46,071 bases of DNA from a virus. The first letter of the stretch is position 1; every line of letters starts with the position of its first letter. Made by a program: the position numbers and the translations under genes. A model generated the notes under the pieces. It searched no databases. It was not told the origin of the DNA and saw nothing but the letters and a program-made list of their open reading frames with translations. Shown one piece after another: positions 15,272 through 23,209 of this stretch. Location: positions 1-46,071 of the IMG/VR virus record IMGVR_UViG_3300031825_000019; one strand, given 5' to 3'.

Positions 15272-15867
15272 GCGGCACCGTCCTGGGCGGCGGCGCGGCG
15301 GCGTGCGGCGGCGCGGCTGTGGTCGATGCCGTGCTGGTCGAGGATCAGGGTGATGACGCTGATCTGGACGCGGTGGTGGGCGGCGACGCGGCCGATGGGG
15401 ACGTTGTCGTTGAGGTACTCGCGGAGGATGGGCTGGTGGTCGAGGCCGGCGGCGACGAGGGTGTCGGTGGCGAGGCGTCGGCAGGCGGGGTCGTGGTACT
15501 TCATCTGGGCGTGGGCGGTGACTGGGATCGTCTCGGCGCAGCCGGCACGGCCGCATGGTCGTGGTCGGGCGGCGGGGGACTTCTTCAGGCGCCGGCGTTC
15601 GCGTTCGGAGAGGCCACCCCAGATCCCGAAAGGTTCGTCGTGCTCGAGGGCGTAGGTGAGGCACTGGTCGCGGACGTCGCAGGTCGCGCAGGTGGCCTTG
15701 GCTTCGCGGGTGGAGCCGCCTTTGTCGGGGAAGAACGCTTCGGGGTCGGTTTGGGCACAGAGGGCCTGGCTGGCCCAGGGTTGGTCGTTGAGGCCGGCGA
15801 GGAAGTCGGCGGTGCCGGTGGGGTGGATGGATGGTCGGCGGCCGGCGAACCAGGGGTCGGTGCTCAC
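15268..15867 (-). CDS. WhiB-family regulator with an additional C-terminal domain
   Basis: A 199-aa protein. Residues 30-95 are a complete WhiB domain: four cysteines C37, C60, C63, C69 for a 4Fe-4S cluster, the GIWGG turn (81-85) and a basic RERRRLKK tail. WhiB proteins bind the principal sigma factor and alter transcription; phage versions can reshape host expression. Unusually, about 100 residues follow, with CGRAGC (105-110), a further Cys near 129 and an HTH-like REYLNDNVPIGRVAAHHRVQ region. Typical WhiB proteins are 80-140 aa. GTG 15867 forms GTGA with the methyltransferase stop. Confidence 0.85.
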   Translation of the reverse strand: MSTDPWFAGRRPSIHPTGTADFLAGLNDQPWASQALCAQTDPEAFFPDKGGSTREAKATCATCDVRDQCLTYALEHDEPFGIWGGLSERERRRLKKSPAARPRPCGRAGCAETIPVTAHAQMKYHDPACRRLATDTLVAAGLDHQPILREYLNDNVPIGRVAAHHRVQISVITLILDQHGIDHSRAAARRRAAAQDGAA

Positions 15868-17831
15868 GACAGCGCCTCCGCGACGGCCGCGATCAGGTCC
15901 CGGGCGGCGGGCGGGGTGACGGCGTTTCCGGCGAGCTTGACCCGCTCGCGCCTGGTGCCGCCCCAGATGTAGTCGGCGGGGAACGCCATCCCGGCCGCGA
16001 CCTCGTGCGGCTCGAGCATCCGGAATAGGCAGTCGTCGACCTGCGCCTCGGCGGCCTCGATGTCGCCCGGGGTGATGATCGACTGGTGTCCCTTGGTGGT
16101 CAGTGTGCGGAGGTACTCCGACGCCGGGGTGACCATCTCGCCGCCCTCGCCCTTGCTGCTGTTGTGCCGCTGGATCAGGGCGTAGCGGTCGACGGTGGTC
16201 AGGGTGCCTATCGGCTTGCTGGTCGGCTGCGAGCCGGTGCTGGCGCCGTAGTAGGGCATCACGAGCGCTGAGGTCTCGCGGGTGGTCATCGTCCGGTGTG
16301 GCTCGTCCGTCGGCCGGGCGTCGTCGTTCCACGTCCCGCCGGCGGGCACGACGAGCCCGTGGTGGTTGCCGGATGCAGTGACCGTGGACAGCGGGTCACT
16401 CGTCGGCCGTGCGTCCGATCCGCCGCCACGCAGCTCAGCGATGAACGGAGGCGGCTCGATCAGCGCCTTGGTGGTGTCGTTCGCGGTCAGCGTGCTGATC
16501 GGCTCGTCGAGGCTGCGCACCCGGTAGTCGAACCGTCGCTCGAGCATGAACGGCGGCGTGGCCAGCGCGTCGAGGTGGCGGCTAGTCTGCGTGCGCAGCG
16601 GGTCTCCCGCAGAGTTGCAGCGGTCGCCGGCGCGGCCCTCGAGAGGCACGACGAGCGCCTTGGTCTCCTGGGTGTGCAGAGTCTTGAGCACGTCGAGAGT
16701 CGACCAGGTCCGGTAGTAGCCATTCGGGTCGCCGTACGACGGGTGCTTGGGGTCGGCGGCGTCGTAGGTGTTGCCGGCCGCCTCGATGGTCAGCGGTGAC
16801 CAGTAGCGGGCGATCCCGGCGGCGATGCGGCGGCGGGTCTTCTCGGCCAGATCCTTCGTGCGGTCCCCGATCCGGGTGCCCTTCAGGGCCCAGTCGATCG
16901 CGGCAGCTGCGGGCAGGTAGCCGGGCTCGACAGCGGTGCCGCACGCCCCGTGGAGGTAGACGTACTGGCTTCGGTACTTCCCGACGGTGCGGCCGTTCTT
17001 CCATGCCTGCTGCGACTCGACGACCTCCGAGCAGGCCGGGCACCAGGCGAGCGGGCGCATCACCTTGTCGATGTCCGGGGCCCGGTTGCCAGTCAGCCAG
17101 AACACGATGTAGATCCGGTCCCGGGACTGCGGGGCCGGGTCGCCGTGCGCCTGGGCGTGCATGCTGTTGAGCGAGACGACGCGGAACTCGTAGCCGAGGT
17201 TTCGCAGGCCCTTCTTCCACAGCGCCCACTCCGGTGCGAACTTCGGGTTCGTCGCGATGTCGACGACGTTCTCGATGACGCCGGCGCGGTAGCGGTGGTG
17301 CTCGACGAAGCGGAGCACGTCGAACATCAGCAGTCGGGAGCGCTGGACGATTGCGGTCTCGGGGTCCTCGTCGTCGACGAGCTCGGGATTGAGCAGGTCG
17401 AGCAGGTCGCCGCCGACGAAGGACGAGACCGAGGCGTACTTCCCCCCGCTGGCCTGCGACCACTTCGTGCACTCCGGTGAGGCCCACAGGATGTCCGTAC
17501 GGGGGAAGTAGCGCGGGTCTTCCTCGTGGAGGTCGACGGCGGCATGGTCGGCGGTCGGGTGGTTCTGGTTGTGGACCTCGACGGCGAGGTCCCAGTGGTT
17601 CGCGGCGATGCGGATCTCGACTCCCGGCACCTGGATGGCCCCGGTCGACGAGCCGCCTCCGCCGCAGAAGAGGTCGGTGACAGTGAGGCCGCCGCCCGTC
17701 GATCGCGGGGGCGCGACCGGGTACATGGGGCGCTCGGGGCCGCCGAACATGCCATAGGCCCACGAGTCGGGCAGGCTCGCGCCGACCGTGCAGTCGCACG
17801 GATTGCTGAAGCAGACTGGGCAGTGGCTCAC
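15864..17831 (-). CDS. DNA cytosine-5 methyltransferase with tandem repeats
   Basis: A 655-aa enzyme. Motif I DLFCGGGGSS (53-62) binds S-adenosylmethionine, motif IV ASPECTKW carries the catalytic Cys (121), motif VI is ENV (187-189), motif VIII QSRDRIY (235-241) and motif X GNAVTPP near the end. A Cys-rich N-terminus (CPVCFSNPCDC) may bind metal. Between the motifs, residues about 365-590 hold seven degenerate copies of a P..P..T.T.....AL(V/I) unit, longer than the usual target-recognition region. No companion restriction enzyme is seen, so it probably protects phage DNA from host restriction. Overlaps RusA by 4 bases. Confidence 0.85.
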   Translation of the reverse strand: MSHCPVCFSNPCDCTVGASLPDSWAYGMFGGPERPMYPVAPPRSTGGGLTVTDLFCGGGGSSTGAIQVPGVEIRIAANHWDLAVEVHNQNHPTADHAAVDLHEEDPRYFPRTDILWASPECTKWSQASGGKYASVSSFVGGDLLDLLNPELVDDEDPETAIVQRSRLLMFDVLRFVEHHRYRAGVIENVVDIATNPKFAPEWALWKKGLRNLGYEFRVVSLNSMHAQAHGDPAPQSRDRIYIVFWLTGNRAPDIDKVMRPLAWCPACSEVVESQQAWKNGRTVGKYRSQYVYLHGACGTAVEPGYLPAAAAIDWALKGTRIGDRTKDLAEKTRRRIAAGIARYWSPLTIEAAGNTYDAADPKHPSYGDPNGYYRTWSTLDVLKTLHTQETKALVVPLEGRAGDRCNSAGDPLRTQTSRHLDALATPPFMLERRFDYRVRSLDEPISTLTANDTTKALIEPPPFIAELRGGGSDARPTSDPLSTVTASGNHHGLVVPAGGTWNDDARPTDEPHRTMTTRETSALVMPYYGASTGSQPTSKPIGTLTTVDRYALIQRHNSSKGEGGEMVTPASEYLRTLTTKGHQSIITPGDIEAAEAQVDDCLFRMLEPHEVAAGMAFPADYIWGGTRRERVKLAGNAVTPPAARDLIAAVAEALS

Positions 17832-18334
17832 AGGAGCGCTCCCTGGACCGTGGCGGCGGCGTGTCCGGGGGATGGCAGCGCCGCCGCCACGGTGGTCAGG
17901 GGGGTGATGGTGATGCGGGCGCCGGTGGGGCCGTTGGCGTAGAGCTTCTCGACGAACCCGGCGGCGATCTGCGCGTCGTCGCGGATCACACCGGAAGAGG
18001 TGAGGGCGTCGCAGGTGGCGCGTTCGAGCTTGTCCTTGTCGGGCTTCTTGTCGACCCAGTGTGGTGCGGAGTCCTTCAGCTCATGCGACCTGGCGCCGGT
18101 GCGGAAGTGGTAGCCGGGTCGGGGGAGGTAGAAGGTGATGTCGACGCGGACGGGGCCGGTGAACGGTTCGAAGCCGGGGGTGTTGGCGATGGTGTCGAGG
18201 ACGGCGGCAGTGACGTCCTGGCGCCAGGGCTTGACCTTCTTCGAGGATTCGGCCATGACGGCGCGGCCGTTGACGACGAAGGCGCGTTTGGAGCCTTGGG
18301 GTGCTGGGGTGCCGGTGACGTTGATGGTCAGCAT
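17828..18334 (-). CDS. rusA: RusA-like Holliday junction resolvase
   Basis: A 168-aa protein with the RusA layout: TGTPAPQGSKRAF at the N-terminus, VRVDITFYLPRP, and the catalytic stretch KKPDKDKLERATCDALTSSG followed by IRDDAQIA, supplying the metal-binding Asp residues. RusA-type enzymes cut four-way junctions formed in recombination and replication and so prepare DNA for packaging. Starts at ATG 18334 and overlaps both neighbours. The C-terminal 20 residues are a less conserved Ala-rich tail. Confidence 0.85.
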   Translation of the reverse strand: MLTINVTGTPAPQGSKRAFVVNGRAVMAESSKKVKPWRQDVTAAVLDTIANTPGFEPFTGPVRVDITFYLPRPGYHFRTGARSHELKDSAPHWVDKKPDKDKLERATCDALTSSGVIRDDAQIAAGFVEKLYANGPTGARITITPLTTVAAALPSPGHAAATVQGALL

Positions 18335-18432
18335 GGGTCGGCCTCCTGTGGGTCGTGGGTGGGGCAGCCGGGGTCATAGCCGCCGGCGGTGAGGTGGCGT
18401 GGGTCGCAGGTGCAGCGGGCGACGGTGGTCAT
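18328..18432 (-). CDS. 34-aa Cys/His protein
   Basis: MTTVARCTCDPRHLTAGGYDPGCPTHDP then a short tail. The CxC...C...H pattern is a recurring actinophage microprotein and likely binds zinc. ATG 18432 overlaps the upstream stop (ATGA) and its end overlaps RusA by 7 bases. Function unknown. Confidence 0.55.
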   Translation of the reverse strand: MTTVARCTCDPRHLTAGGYDPGCPTHDPQEADPC

Positions 18433-18566
18433 CCGTGGCCCTGCTCTCCGTGTCGGTCGTTGAGGTCGGAGCCGTCGCTGCTGGTGTAGGTGTGGCCAGT
18501 CGCGTGTGGGTCCTTGCGGGTGCAGGGGAGGCCGTCGGGGTCGTCGAGGAACCGGTGCTCGCACAT
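18429..18566 (-). CDS. 45-aa Cys/His protein
   Basis: MCEHRFLDDPDGLPCTRKDPHATGHTY at the start gives a C-x-H...C...H...H arrangement, a plausible small metal site. ATG 18566 overlaps the stop of the J-domain gene by one base (TGATG). A tightly coupled microprotein without known function. Confidence 0.5.
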   Translation of the reverse strand: MCEHRFLDDPDGLPCTRKDPHATGHTYTSSDGSDLNDRHGEQGHG

Positions 18567-19234
18567 CACGGCTGGAGCCCAAGCACGAGTGCGGCCTGCT
18601 CGACCTGGTCCCAGGCGGTGCGATCGCCGCCGCGGCGGTCCGGGTGTGTCGTGGCCTTCGCCTCGCGAAGACACCTGCGGAGCTCGTCGGGGTCTGTCCT
18701 GAGCTTGTGCAGGTAGCGGACGCGGGGCTCGCCCTCCTCGCCGACAGCGACGCGCTCGAGCAGCGCGTACGCCTGGTCGGAGGTCATGTGACTGGAGGGC
18801 ATCGCGCGGCCGGCGGGTAGGGCCTTGAACCCGGTGTATTGCTGGCCGAGCTCGGTCGCGCCGTACCGGTCGACCGCGCGGAGTGCCTCGAGGGTGAGGG
18901 CGATCGCGCGGACGTTGTGTTGCCACTCCGGACCTTGGTCGTGCCAGCTGGTGTAGAACCGGTCGCATCGGTAGATCAGCGGGCCGTGTCGGGAGTCGAA
19001 CGCCAGCGCGACTGCCGAGGACTCCGGCTTGGCGTTCGCGCGTAGCGTGCCGTCGAGGCGCAGGTCGGACTCGGTGACGTCGATCTCGATCACGACATCG
19101 TGGGCCTTCAGGGCGTCGAGCTCGCGCTCGAGGATCTCGAGGGTGGACCCCCATTTGGCTGAGAACCGGGTGGGCTCCTTGCCCATGGTGCCGAGCCAGG
19201 TGCGGTCGCTGATCGGGCGGGTGGTGTACATCAT
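18566..19234 (-). CDS. J-domain-like protein, 222 aa
   Basis: The C-terminal 45 residues (LRRCLREAKATTHPDRRGGDRTAWDQVEQAALVLG) have the DnaJ core: helix II, the HPD tripeptide (197-199) and the following GG. The first 150 residues are another domain with no motif I know. J-domains stimulate Hsp70 ATPase; a phage version could direct host DnaK to replication or assembly factors. The J-domain is at the C-terminus instead of the usual N-terminal place. ATG 19234 overlaps the previous gene. Confidence 0.65.
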   Translation of the reverse strand: MMYTTRPISDRTWLGTMGKEPTRFSAKWGSTLEILERELDALKAHDVVIEIDVTESDLRLDGTLRANAKPESSAVALAFDSRHGPLIYRCDRFYTSWHDQGPEWQHNVRAIALTLEALRAVDRYGATELGQQYTGFKALPAGRAMPSSHMTSDQAYALLERVAVGEEGEPRVRYLHKLRTDPDELRRCLREAKATTHPDRRGGDRTAWDQVEQAALVLGLQP

Positions 19235-19488
19235 CGGGTCACCGCCTGGTCACGGACGGCGATCGTCGGCGCGAGGGCGTCAGCGAGGACAGCGGCGACG
19301 TGGGCCGCCCAGTTGGCCTTGAACACCTCGGCAGATGATCGGCCTTCGCCGAAAGTGGCGTCGATCTTTGCGCCACAGGTGCAGGTCGTCCAGATTTCGG
19401 CAAGACCGCCGAGGAACTCCGGCTCGTACACGTGCGCTGCTGACACCTCGGCTGCCACCGCCTCGATGTCGTCCCGTGGGGCGGTCAT
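19231..19488 (-). CDS. Hypothetical protein, 85 aa
   Basis: A small protein with a CTCG pair in the middle (WTTCTCGAKIDATFGEG) and a helical C-terminal half (VFKANWAAHVAAVLADAL). ATG 19488 and the stop both sit in ATGA overlaps. Seen-in-sequence evidence for a gene is good; function is unknown. Confidence 0.55.
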   Translation of the reverse strand: MTAPRDDIEAVAAEVSAAHVYEPEFLGGLAEIWTTCTCGAKIDATFGEGRSSAEVFKANWAAHVAAVLADALAPTIAVRDQAVTR

Positions 19489-19685
19489 GAGGTCGCTCCG
19501 GGCGGGGTGGCGCGGGTGGCCTCATGGCGTGCTAAGTGCGTCTGCTTGGCTGGCATGCCCGTTGAGAAGATCTCGCCGCGCCGCGAGTTGACCCGCACGC
19601 ACGGCGATCCGGCTGGTTCGAGGCAATATGGGCATGCCACTCGGGTCGCGTCCTTCTCGACCCCTCGCTCGCTCCGGGCGGTCAT
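19485..19685 (-). CDS. Small zinc-finger protein, 66 aa
   Basis: Core CPYCLEPAGSPCVRVNSRRG followed by a His pair (THLARH): a CxxC...C...H..H pattern typical of a widespread actinobacterial/actinophage zinc-finger microprotein. Joined to neighbours by ATGA. Role unknown; a DNA- or RNA-binding function is only a guess. Confidence 0.55.
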   Translation of the reverse strand: MTARSERGVEKDATRVACPYCLEPAGSPCVRVNSRRGEIFSTGMPAKQTHLARHEATRATPPGATS

Positions 19686-19900
19686 GAGCGGGCCTCGGTG
19701 GGCGGTGTGACGCGGGTTCGCCAGTCGTTCAGGGACGGATAGAAGCCGGTCTCATCGGCAACGCGGATGGCCCACAGGTATGCCTCGATTGCCGCCTTGG
19801 TGCGGACGGACGCGCTTCCCTCGGTCTCGATCCACGCGAGGTCGGCCATGGTCAGCGCACCTCTGTCGAGTGCATCAGTCTCGATCTCGTGCTCGCTCAT
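19682..19900 (-). CDS. Hypothetical protein, 72 aa
   Basis: Begins MSEHEIETDALDRGALTMADLAW and ends with TGFYPSLNDWRTRVTPP. No metal-binding cysteines, no known family. I chose ATG 19900, which overlaps the upstream stop (ATGA), over a longer frame that has no ribosome site. Confidence 0.5.
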   Translation of the reverse strand: MSEHEIETDALDRGALTMADLAWIETEGSASVRTKAAIEAYLWAIRVADETGFYPSLNDWRTRVTPPTEARS

Positions 19901-20280
19901 TGCTCGCCCCCAACCTGCTGGGCGGCTGCACGGGCGGCGTCGAACTCCTGCGCCCACTTCGGCAGCACGCGGTTCAACTCGTGGTCGTAGAGCGCCTGCC
20001 CATGACCGATCGCACCGTTGTAGGCGCGCTGCGTAGCGACCCAGTCGACGAACTCCGCGACCACGGCCTCCGCGCCCAGCCTGCGCTGGGCGGCACGGTC
20101 AGCGGCGAGCCAGTCGGAGGCGAGGATGTCCTTGGCGATGCAGACGTGCAGTCCGCGCACTTCGGACGACCAGAACGGGTGCGCCTTCGCGACCAGGGCG
20201 GCCAGCGCCTCCACCTCGGCGGCGTCAGTCTGCTCGGCCCGCGTGAGCGCCGCGTCCAGGGACTCGTGGAATCCGGTCAC
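19897..20280 (-). CDS. Hypothetical helical protein, 127 aa
   Basis: A mostly helical, Ala-rich protein (ALTRAEQTDAAEVEALAALVAK; AQEFDAARAAAQQVGGEQ). GTG 20280 overlaps the stop of a 24-aa membrane peptide (GTGA). No family recognised. Confidence 0.5.
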   Translation of the reverse strand: MTGFHESLDAALTRAEQTDAAEVEALAALVAKAHPFWSSEVRGLHVCIAKDILASDWLAADRAAQRRLGAEAVVAEFVDWVATQRAYNGAIGHGQALYDHELNRVLPKWAQEFDAARAAAQQVGGEQ

Positions 20281-20351
20281 CGGAACACCGCCGGCACCAC
20301 CACGACCAGGAACAGCACCACCAGGCTGCCCAACCAGATCCGACCCTCCAT
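20277..20351 (-). CDS. 24-aa single-pass membrane peptide
   Basis: A very short frame, MEGRIWLGSL followed by a run of Val, Leu and Phe and ending AVFR: essentially one transmembrane helix. Its ATG overlaps the upstream stop by one base (TGATG) and its stop overlaps the next start (GTGA); without it there would be a 70-base gap in an otherwise gap-free gene chain. Expression is inferred from this placement. Confidence 0.5.
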   Translation of the reverse strand: MEGRIWLGSLVVLFLVVVVPAVFR

Positions 20352-20599
20352 CACGCCACCCCGATCTTCGACAGGCGAGCCACAGCCCGCTCCACGGCCA
20401 ACGTCTGCTCGACCACCCGCGCCCACGACTTCGCCGCGACGACCGCGCGGTCACCGGTCCCGGGGCGCCGCTCCCGGACCGGGAACTCCACCCGCGCAGC
20501 ACGCAACTCGGCATCCAGGTCATGCAGGATCTGGTTCGTCCGCATCCGGACCCCATCAGCCGGCCGGTACGCCACCGCGGTGGCCACCTCGGCGTTCAC
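20351..20599 (-). CDS. Hypothetical protein, 82 aa
   Basis: Basic, helical protein (RMRTNQILHDLDAELRAARVEF; ARVVEQTLAVERAVARLSK). GTG 20599 lies in a GTGA overlap with the exonuclease stop. No family recognised. Confidence 0.5.
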   Translation of the reverse strand: MNAEVATAVAYRPADGVRMRTNQILHDLDAELRAARVEFPVRERRPGTGDRAVVAAKSWARVVEQTLAVERAVARLSKIGVA

Positions 20600-21441
20600 A
20601 GCAGCGCCCCCTGGGCTGGGGTCGACGGCTCGACCGGGGTCGGGATGATCGGCCAGTCCCCAGGGATCCCGTCGTGGGCGGTGCCCTGCCGGTCGAAGTA
20701 CGCGCGGAGGCTGTCGCACTGCTCCTTGCGCCACCCGATCTGGTGCGCGTGGAGCGTCTCGAGCCGGAGCCGGGCGATGTCGGGCCAGACCTGTGCGAGA
20801 CGCCACGCCAGTCGCAGCGCGGCGAGGGCGTCAGCGGTCGCGTTGTGGGCGTCGTCGAGCCTGACCTGGTAGTGCGTGCACAGGGAGGAGAGCTTCTTGT
20901 CCTCGACCCCGCAGCCACCGCAGGCGTACTTCCCGCCACGGCAGCCGCCCTTGACCTTCCGGTAGGGGTCGTACTGCTTCTCGATGACCATCGGGTCGAT
21001 GACGCCGCGGACGCCGGCGGGCCGGGAGGCGAGCGTGTCGAGGCCGTTGCGTGCGAGCTCGGCCTCGAGGAGCGTCAGGTCGAATGCGGCGTTGGCGGCG
21101 ATGACCGGGATGCCGCGGCCCATGGCGGTGCCGAGCGGTGCGGCGATCTCGAAGAGGGCGACGTCGCGGTCGAGCGGGGTCTCGCCGGTCGCGTCGATGC
21201 GCAGCGCCTGGGCGCCGTCGAGTCGCTTCTCGAGCTTCTCGGTGGTCCAGCCGTGGACGTCGGACGCCTCGGTGGGGATGTCGCAGCCGGGGTGGATGAG
21301 CCACTCGGTGGACCGGGTGGGTTCGCCCGGGGTGACGTGGACGACGGCCGCGGTGACGATGCGGACGTTGTGGGGGTCGACTCCACTTGTCTCTGTGTCG
21401 AGTCCGACCATGGGGCCGGCGTGCCACTTCACGGTGCTCAC
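20596..21441 (-). CDS. DnaQ-like (DEDD) 3'-5' exonuclease
   Basis: A 281-aa protein. Exo I is VGLDTETSG (12-20), supplying Asp and Glu; Exo II is [13 protein letters not shown]; Exo III is [14 protein letters not shown], with His and Asp of the DEDDh type. [13 protein letters not shown] stretch inserted in the middle adds three cysteines, possibly a metal site. Such enzymes trim 3' ends in phage replication or recombination. GTG 21441 overlaps the HNH-like gene stop. No polymerase gene is present in the window, so it would work with the host polymerase or in recombination. Confidence 0.8.
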   Translation of the reverse strand: MSTVKWHAGPMVGLDTETSGVDPHNVRIVTAAVVHVTPGEPTRSTEWLIHPGCDIPTEASDVHGWTTEKLEKRLDGAQALRIDATGETPLDRDVALFEIAAPLGTAMGRGIPVIAANAAFDLTLLEAELARNGLDTLASRPAGVRGVIDPMVIEKQYDPYRKVKGGCRGGKYACGGCGVEDKKLSSLCTHYQVRLDDAHNATADALAALRLAWRLAQVWPDIARLRLETLHAHQIGWRKEQCDSLRAYFDRQGTAHDGIPGDWPIIPTPVEPSTPAQGALL

Positions 21442-21842
21442 GCGACCGCTCCCTTCGCGATGAACTTGCCGCTGGCTGGGTCGTGGGTCAGGCCGGCGTA
21501 CGCCGAGGGGCGGCGGTTCCGGGCCTGCTGGGAGTTGGTCGCCCAGCGGCAGTTCTCCGGCGAGTAGGGGCCGTCGTTGTCGCGCCGGTCGAGCGTGAAG
21601 AGCGCTCGGCCGCCGGGGGACTTCCCCTCGGGCCGTGGGCCCATGTCGGCGACGAAGGTCCAGAAGTCCTCGCGCCACCTGTCGCAGACCGTGATCCCGC
21701 GGCCGCCGTAGTTGGGGAACCGTGGGTGGGTCACTCGCTGGCAGCGCGCCACCATGTCCATGTAGATCTCGTAGAGCGGGTGGAAGGTCTTCCCTCCCCG
21801 CCAGTTCGGGTTGGACGGCCCCCAGTCGCTCCCGCTGCTCAT
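21438..21842 (-). CDS. HNH-like endonuclease-type protein, 134 aa
   Basis: Carries the sequence pattern of a common phage nuclease-like family: [49 protein letters not shown] and QQARNRR. The D-N-D...N-C-R-W segment is probably the HNH-like active region. Proteins of this type are often free-standing homing or selfish nucleases. ATG 21842 and the stop both overlap neighbours, so it is fully integrated in the operon. Confidence 0.65.
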   Translation of the reverse strand: MSSGSDWGPSNPNWRGGKTFHPLYEIYMDMVARCQRVTHPRFPNYGGRGITVCDRWREDFWTFVADMGPRPEGKSPGGRALFTLDRRDNDGPYSPENCRWATNSQQARNRRPSAYAGLTHDPASGKFIAKGAVA

Positions 21843-22936
21843 GCCGGCACCGCCTGGTCAGCGAGGTGGACGAGGTACGCCGAGAGCTCGGCCGCGGACG
21901 CCGTGGAGGCGGTGACTCCGCCGGAGAACGCCGCGAAGTCCTCGGTCAGGTCCTCGGTGCTCATCTCGCGCCGTCCGCCGGCGAGGAGGACCTGCTGCCA
22001 GATCGCGTCCGCGTCGCCGTCGTCGACCACCTCGGCCTCGAAGGCGCCATCGGCGTCCGGCTGCTGCGCCGCCTTGGCCGCGGCCAGGAGTGCGTCTCCG
22101 ACCTGCTTGAGCTCGGCGTTCAGCTGGTCGGTCATGTGCCCGGCGTCGTTGGCCTTCTTCCAGATCGCCCGGACCGTGTCGATCGTCGACGCCTCCTGCG
22201 CCTGCGCGAGGTAGTCCGGGCGAGGAGCCTCGATCGCGGCCCGCTGGCCCTGCTCGAGCGCCCCAGCACCCTCGGCCGGCGGCAGCGCCTGACCGGACTT
22301 CTCCGCGACGATCTCCCGCAACCGCTGCGCCCCGATGTGCAGATCGAGGACCGGCACCACGAACCGAGACGTCTGCCCGTCCTTCACCACACGGCGCTCC
22401 ACCAGGTGCAGGTGTGCCGGCACCAGCTCGCCGACGAACTGGGCGAGCTCGGCGACCGCCGGGATCTCCGCGGCCGCGTTCCAGCCGTGGGACTCCATCC
22501 GGAAGACGCCGACGGCCTCAAGCTCGGGCAGCATCACCGAGAGCCGGGTCGTGGGCTTCGCGTTGAGGTGGTTCGGGTCCTCGGGGTCGCACGGCTCGCC
22601 GTCGACGCCGACCTGCCCGTCGCACCGGTGGGTGCAGCCGCCGCCGGACCAGGTCTCCATCCACTGCGACAGTCCGCCCTTGACGACGATCACGGGGATC
22701 GACTGGGCGGTGGTGAAGACCTCCCACTCGGGCTTGCCGTTGTTGTCCCACTGGCGGGCCTCGCCGCCGTAGAGGTTCGCGAGGTCACGGATGTACTGCT
22801 CCGAGGGGCTGGTGAAGCGGAAGTGCTCGAGCTTGTTCGGGCGGGTGCGGCCGGACTGGGTCGCGACCTGGTTGCCCAGGCGGATCCGGCCGAGCTCGGC
22901 GTGCCGCCGCTGCAGGGTGATGGGGGAGATGGGCAT
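21839..22936 (-). CDS. phiC31 gp3-like protein (recombination directionality factor family)
   Basis: A 365-aa protein. Residues about 38-165 follow the phiC31 gp3 family pattern: [61 protein letters not shown], then [16 protein letters not shown]...GWNAAAE. In phiC31, gp3 switches a serine integrase to excision. This phage has a tyrosine integrase, so that role cannot be assumed. The C-terminal 120 residues add a helical region and an acidic segment ([11 protein letters not shown]). It lies between a nuclease-like gene and a PD-(D/E)XK nuclease, so a recombination or annealing role is another option. Confidence 0.62.
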   Translation of the reverse strand: MPISPITLQRRHAELGRIRLGNQVATQSGRTRPNKLEHFRFTSPSEQYIRDLANLYGGEARQWDNNGKPEWEVFTTAQSIPVIVVKGGLSQWMETWSGGGCTHRCDGQVGVDGEPCDPEDPNHLNAKPTTRLSVMLPELEAVGVFRMESHGWNAAAEIPAVAELAQFVGELVPAHLHLVERRVVKDGQTSRFVVPVLDLHIGAQRLREIVAEKSGQALPPAEGAGALEQGQRAAIEAPRPDYLAQAQEASTIDTVRAIWKKANDAGHMTDQLNAELKQVGDALLAAAKAAQQPDADGAFEAEVVDDGDADAIWQQVLLAGGRREMSTEDLTEDFAAFSGGVTASTASAAELSAYLVHLADQAVPA

Positions 22937-22938
22937 GG

Positions 22939-23097
22939 TCAGGAGACCTTTCTGGGCTTGATCAGGGGTGCGCCGGACGCTGCTTGGCAGCGGGCGCAGA
23001 TGGGGATGACGCCGTGGACGGGGTGGGTGGTGTTGCCGATGGCTGGCTGCTCGCAGCGGTCCTCGAGCCAGTAGCAGGTGGTGGGGATCTCAGGCAT
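22939..23097 (-). CDS. Small CxxC protein, 52 aa
   Basis: MPEIPTTCYWLEDRCEQPAIG, then HPVHGVIPICARCQAAS. Two separated Cys and a CxxC suggest a zinc ribbon. The stop is 2 bases before the gp3-like start and the ATG is inside the upstream gene by 8 bases. Too short for any assignment. Confidence 0.5.
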   Translation of the reverse strand: MPEIPTTCYWLEDRCEQPAIGNTTHPVHGVIPICARCQAASGAPLIKPRKVS

Positions 23098-23209
23098 GGG
23101 TCCGCGCTCCCTTCTGGCAGAGGAGGCACTCGTCGGGCTGCCAGGTGATGCGCCGGCAGCGGGGGCACAGGTGCACGCGGGTGGCGGCGTGGAAGATCGA
23201 GCCGTCCAT
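23090..23209 (-). CDS. Small CxxC protein, 39 aa
   Basis: A 39-residue protein with LCPRCRRITWQPDECLLCQKG, a classical CxxC...CxxC zinc ribbon. ATG 23209 overlaps the upstream stop by one base (TGATG). Probably metal-binding; no further function known. Confidence 0.55.
   Translation of the reverse strand: MDGSIFHAATRVHLCPRCRRITWQPDECLLCQKGARTHA

Noticed and set aside
15864-17831. A complete restriction-modification system
   Set aside because: Only the methyltransferase is recognised; neither neighbour (WhiB, RusA) nor the nearby small genes looks like a restriction enzyme, and RusA is a junction resolvase.
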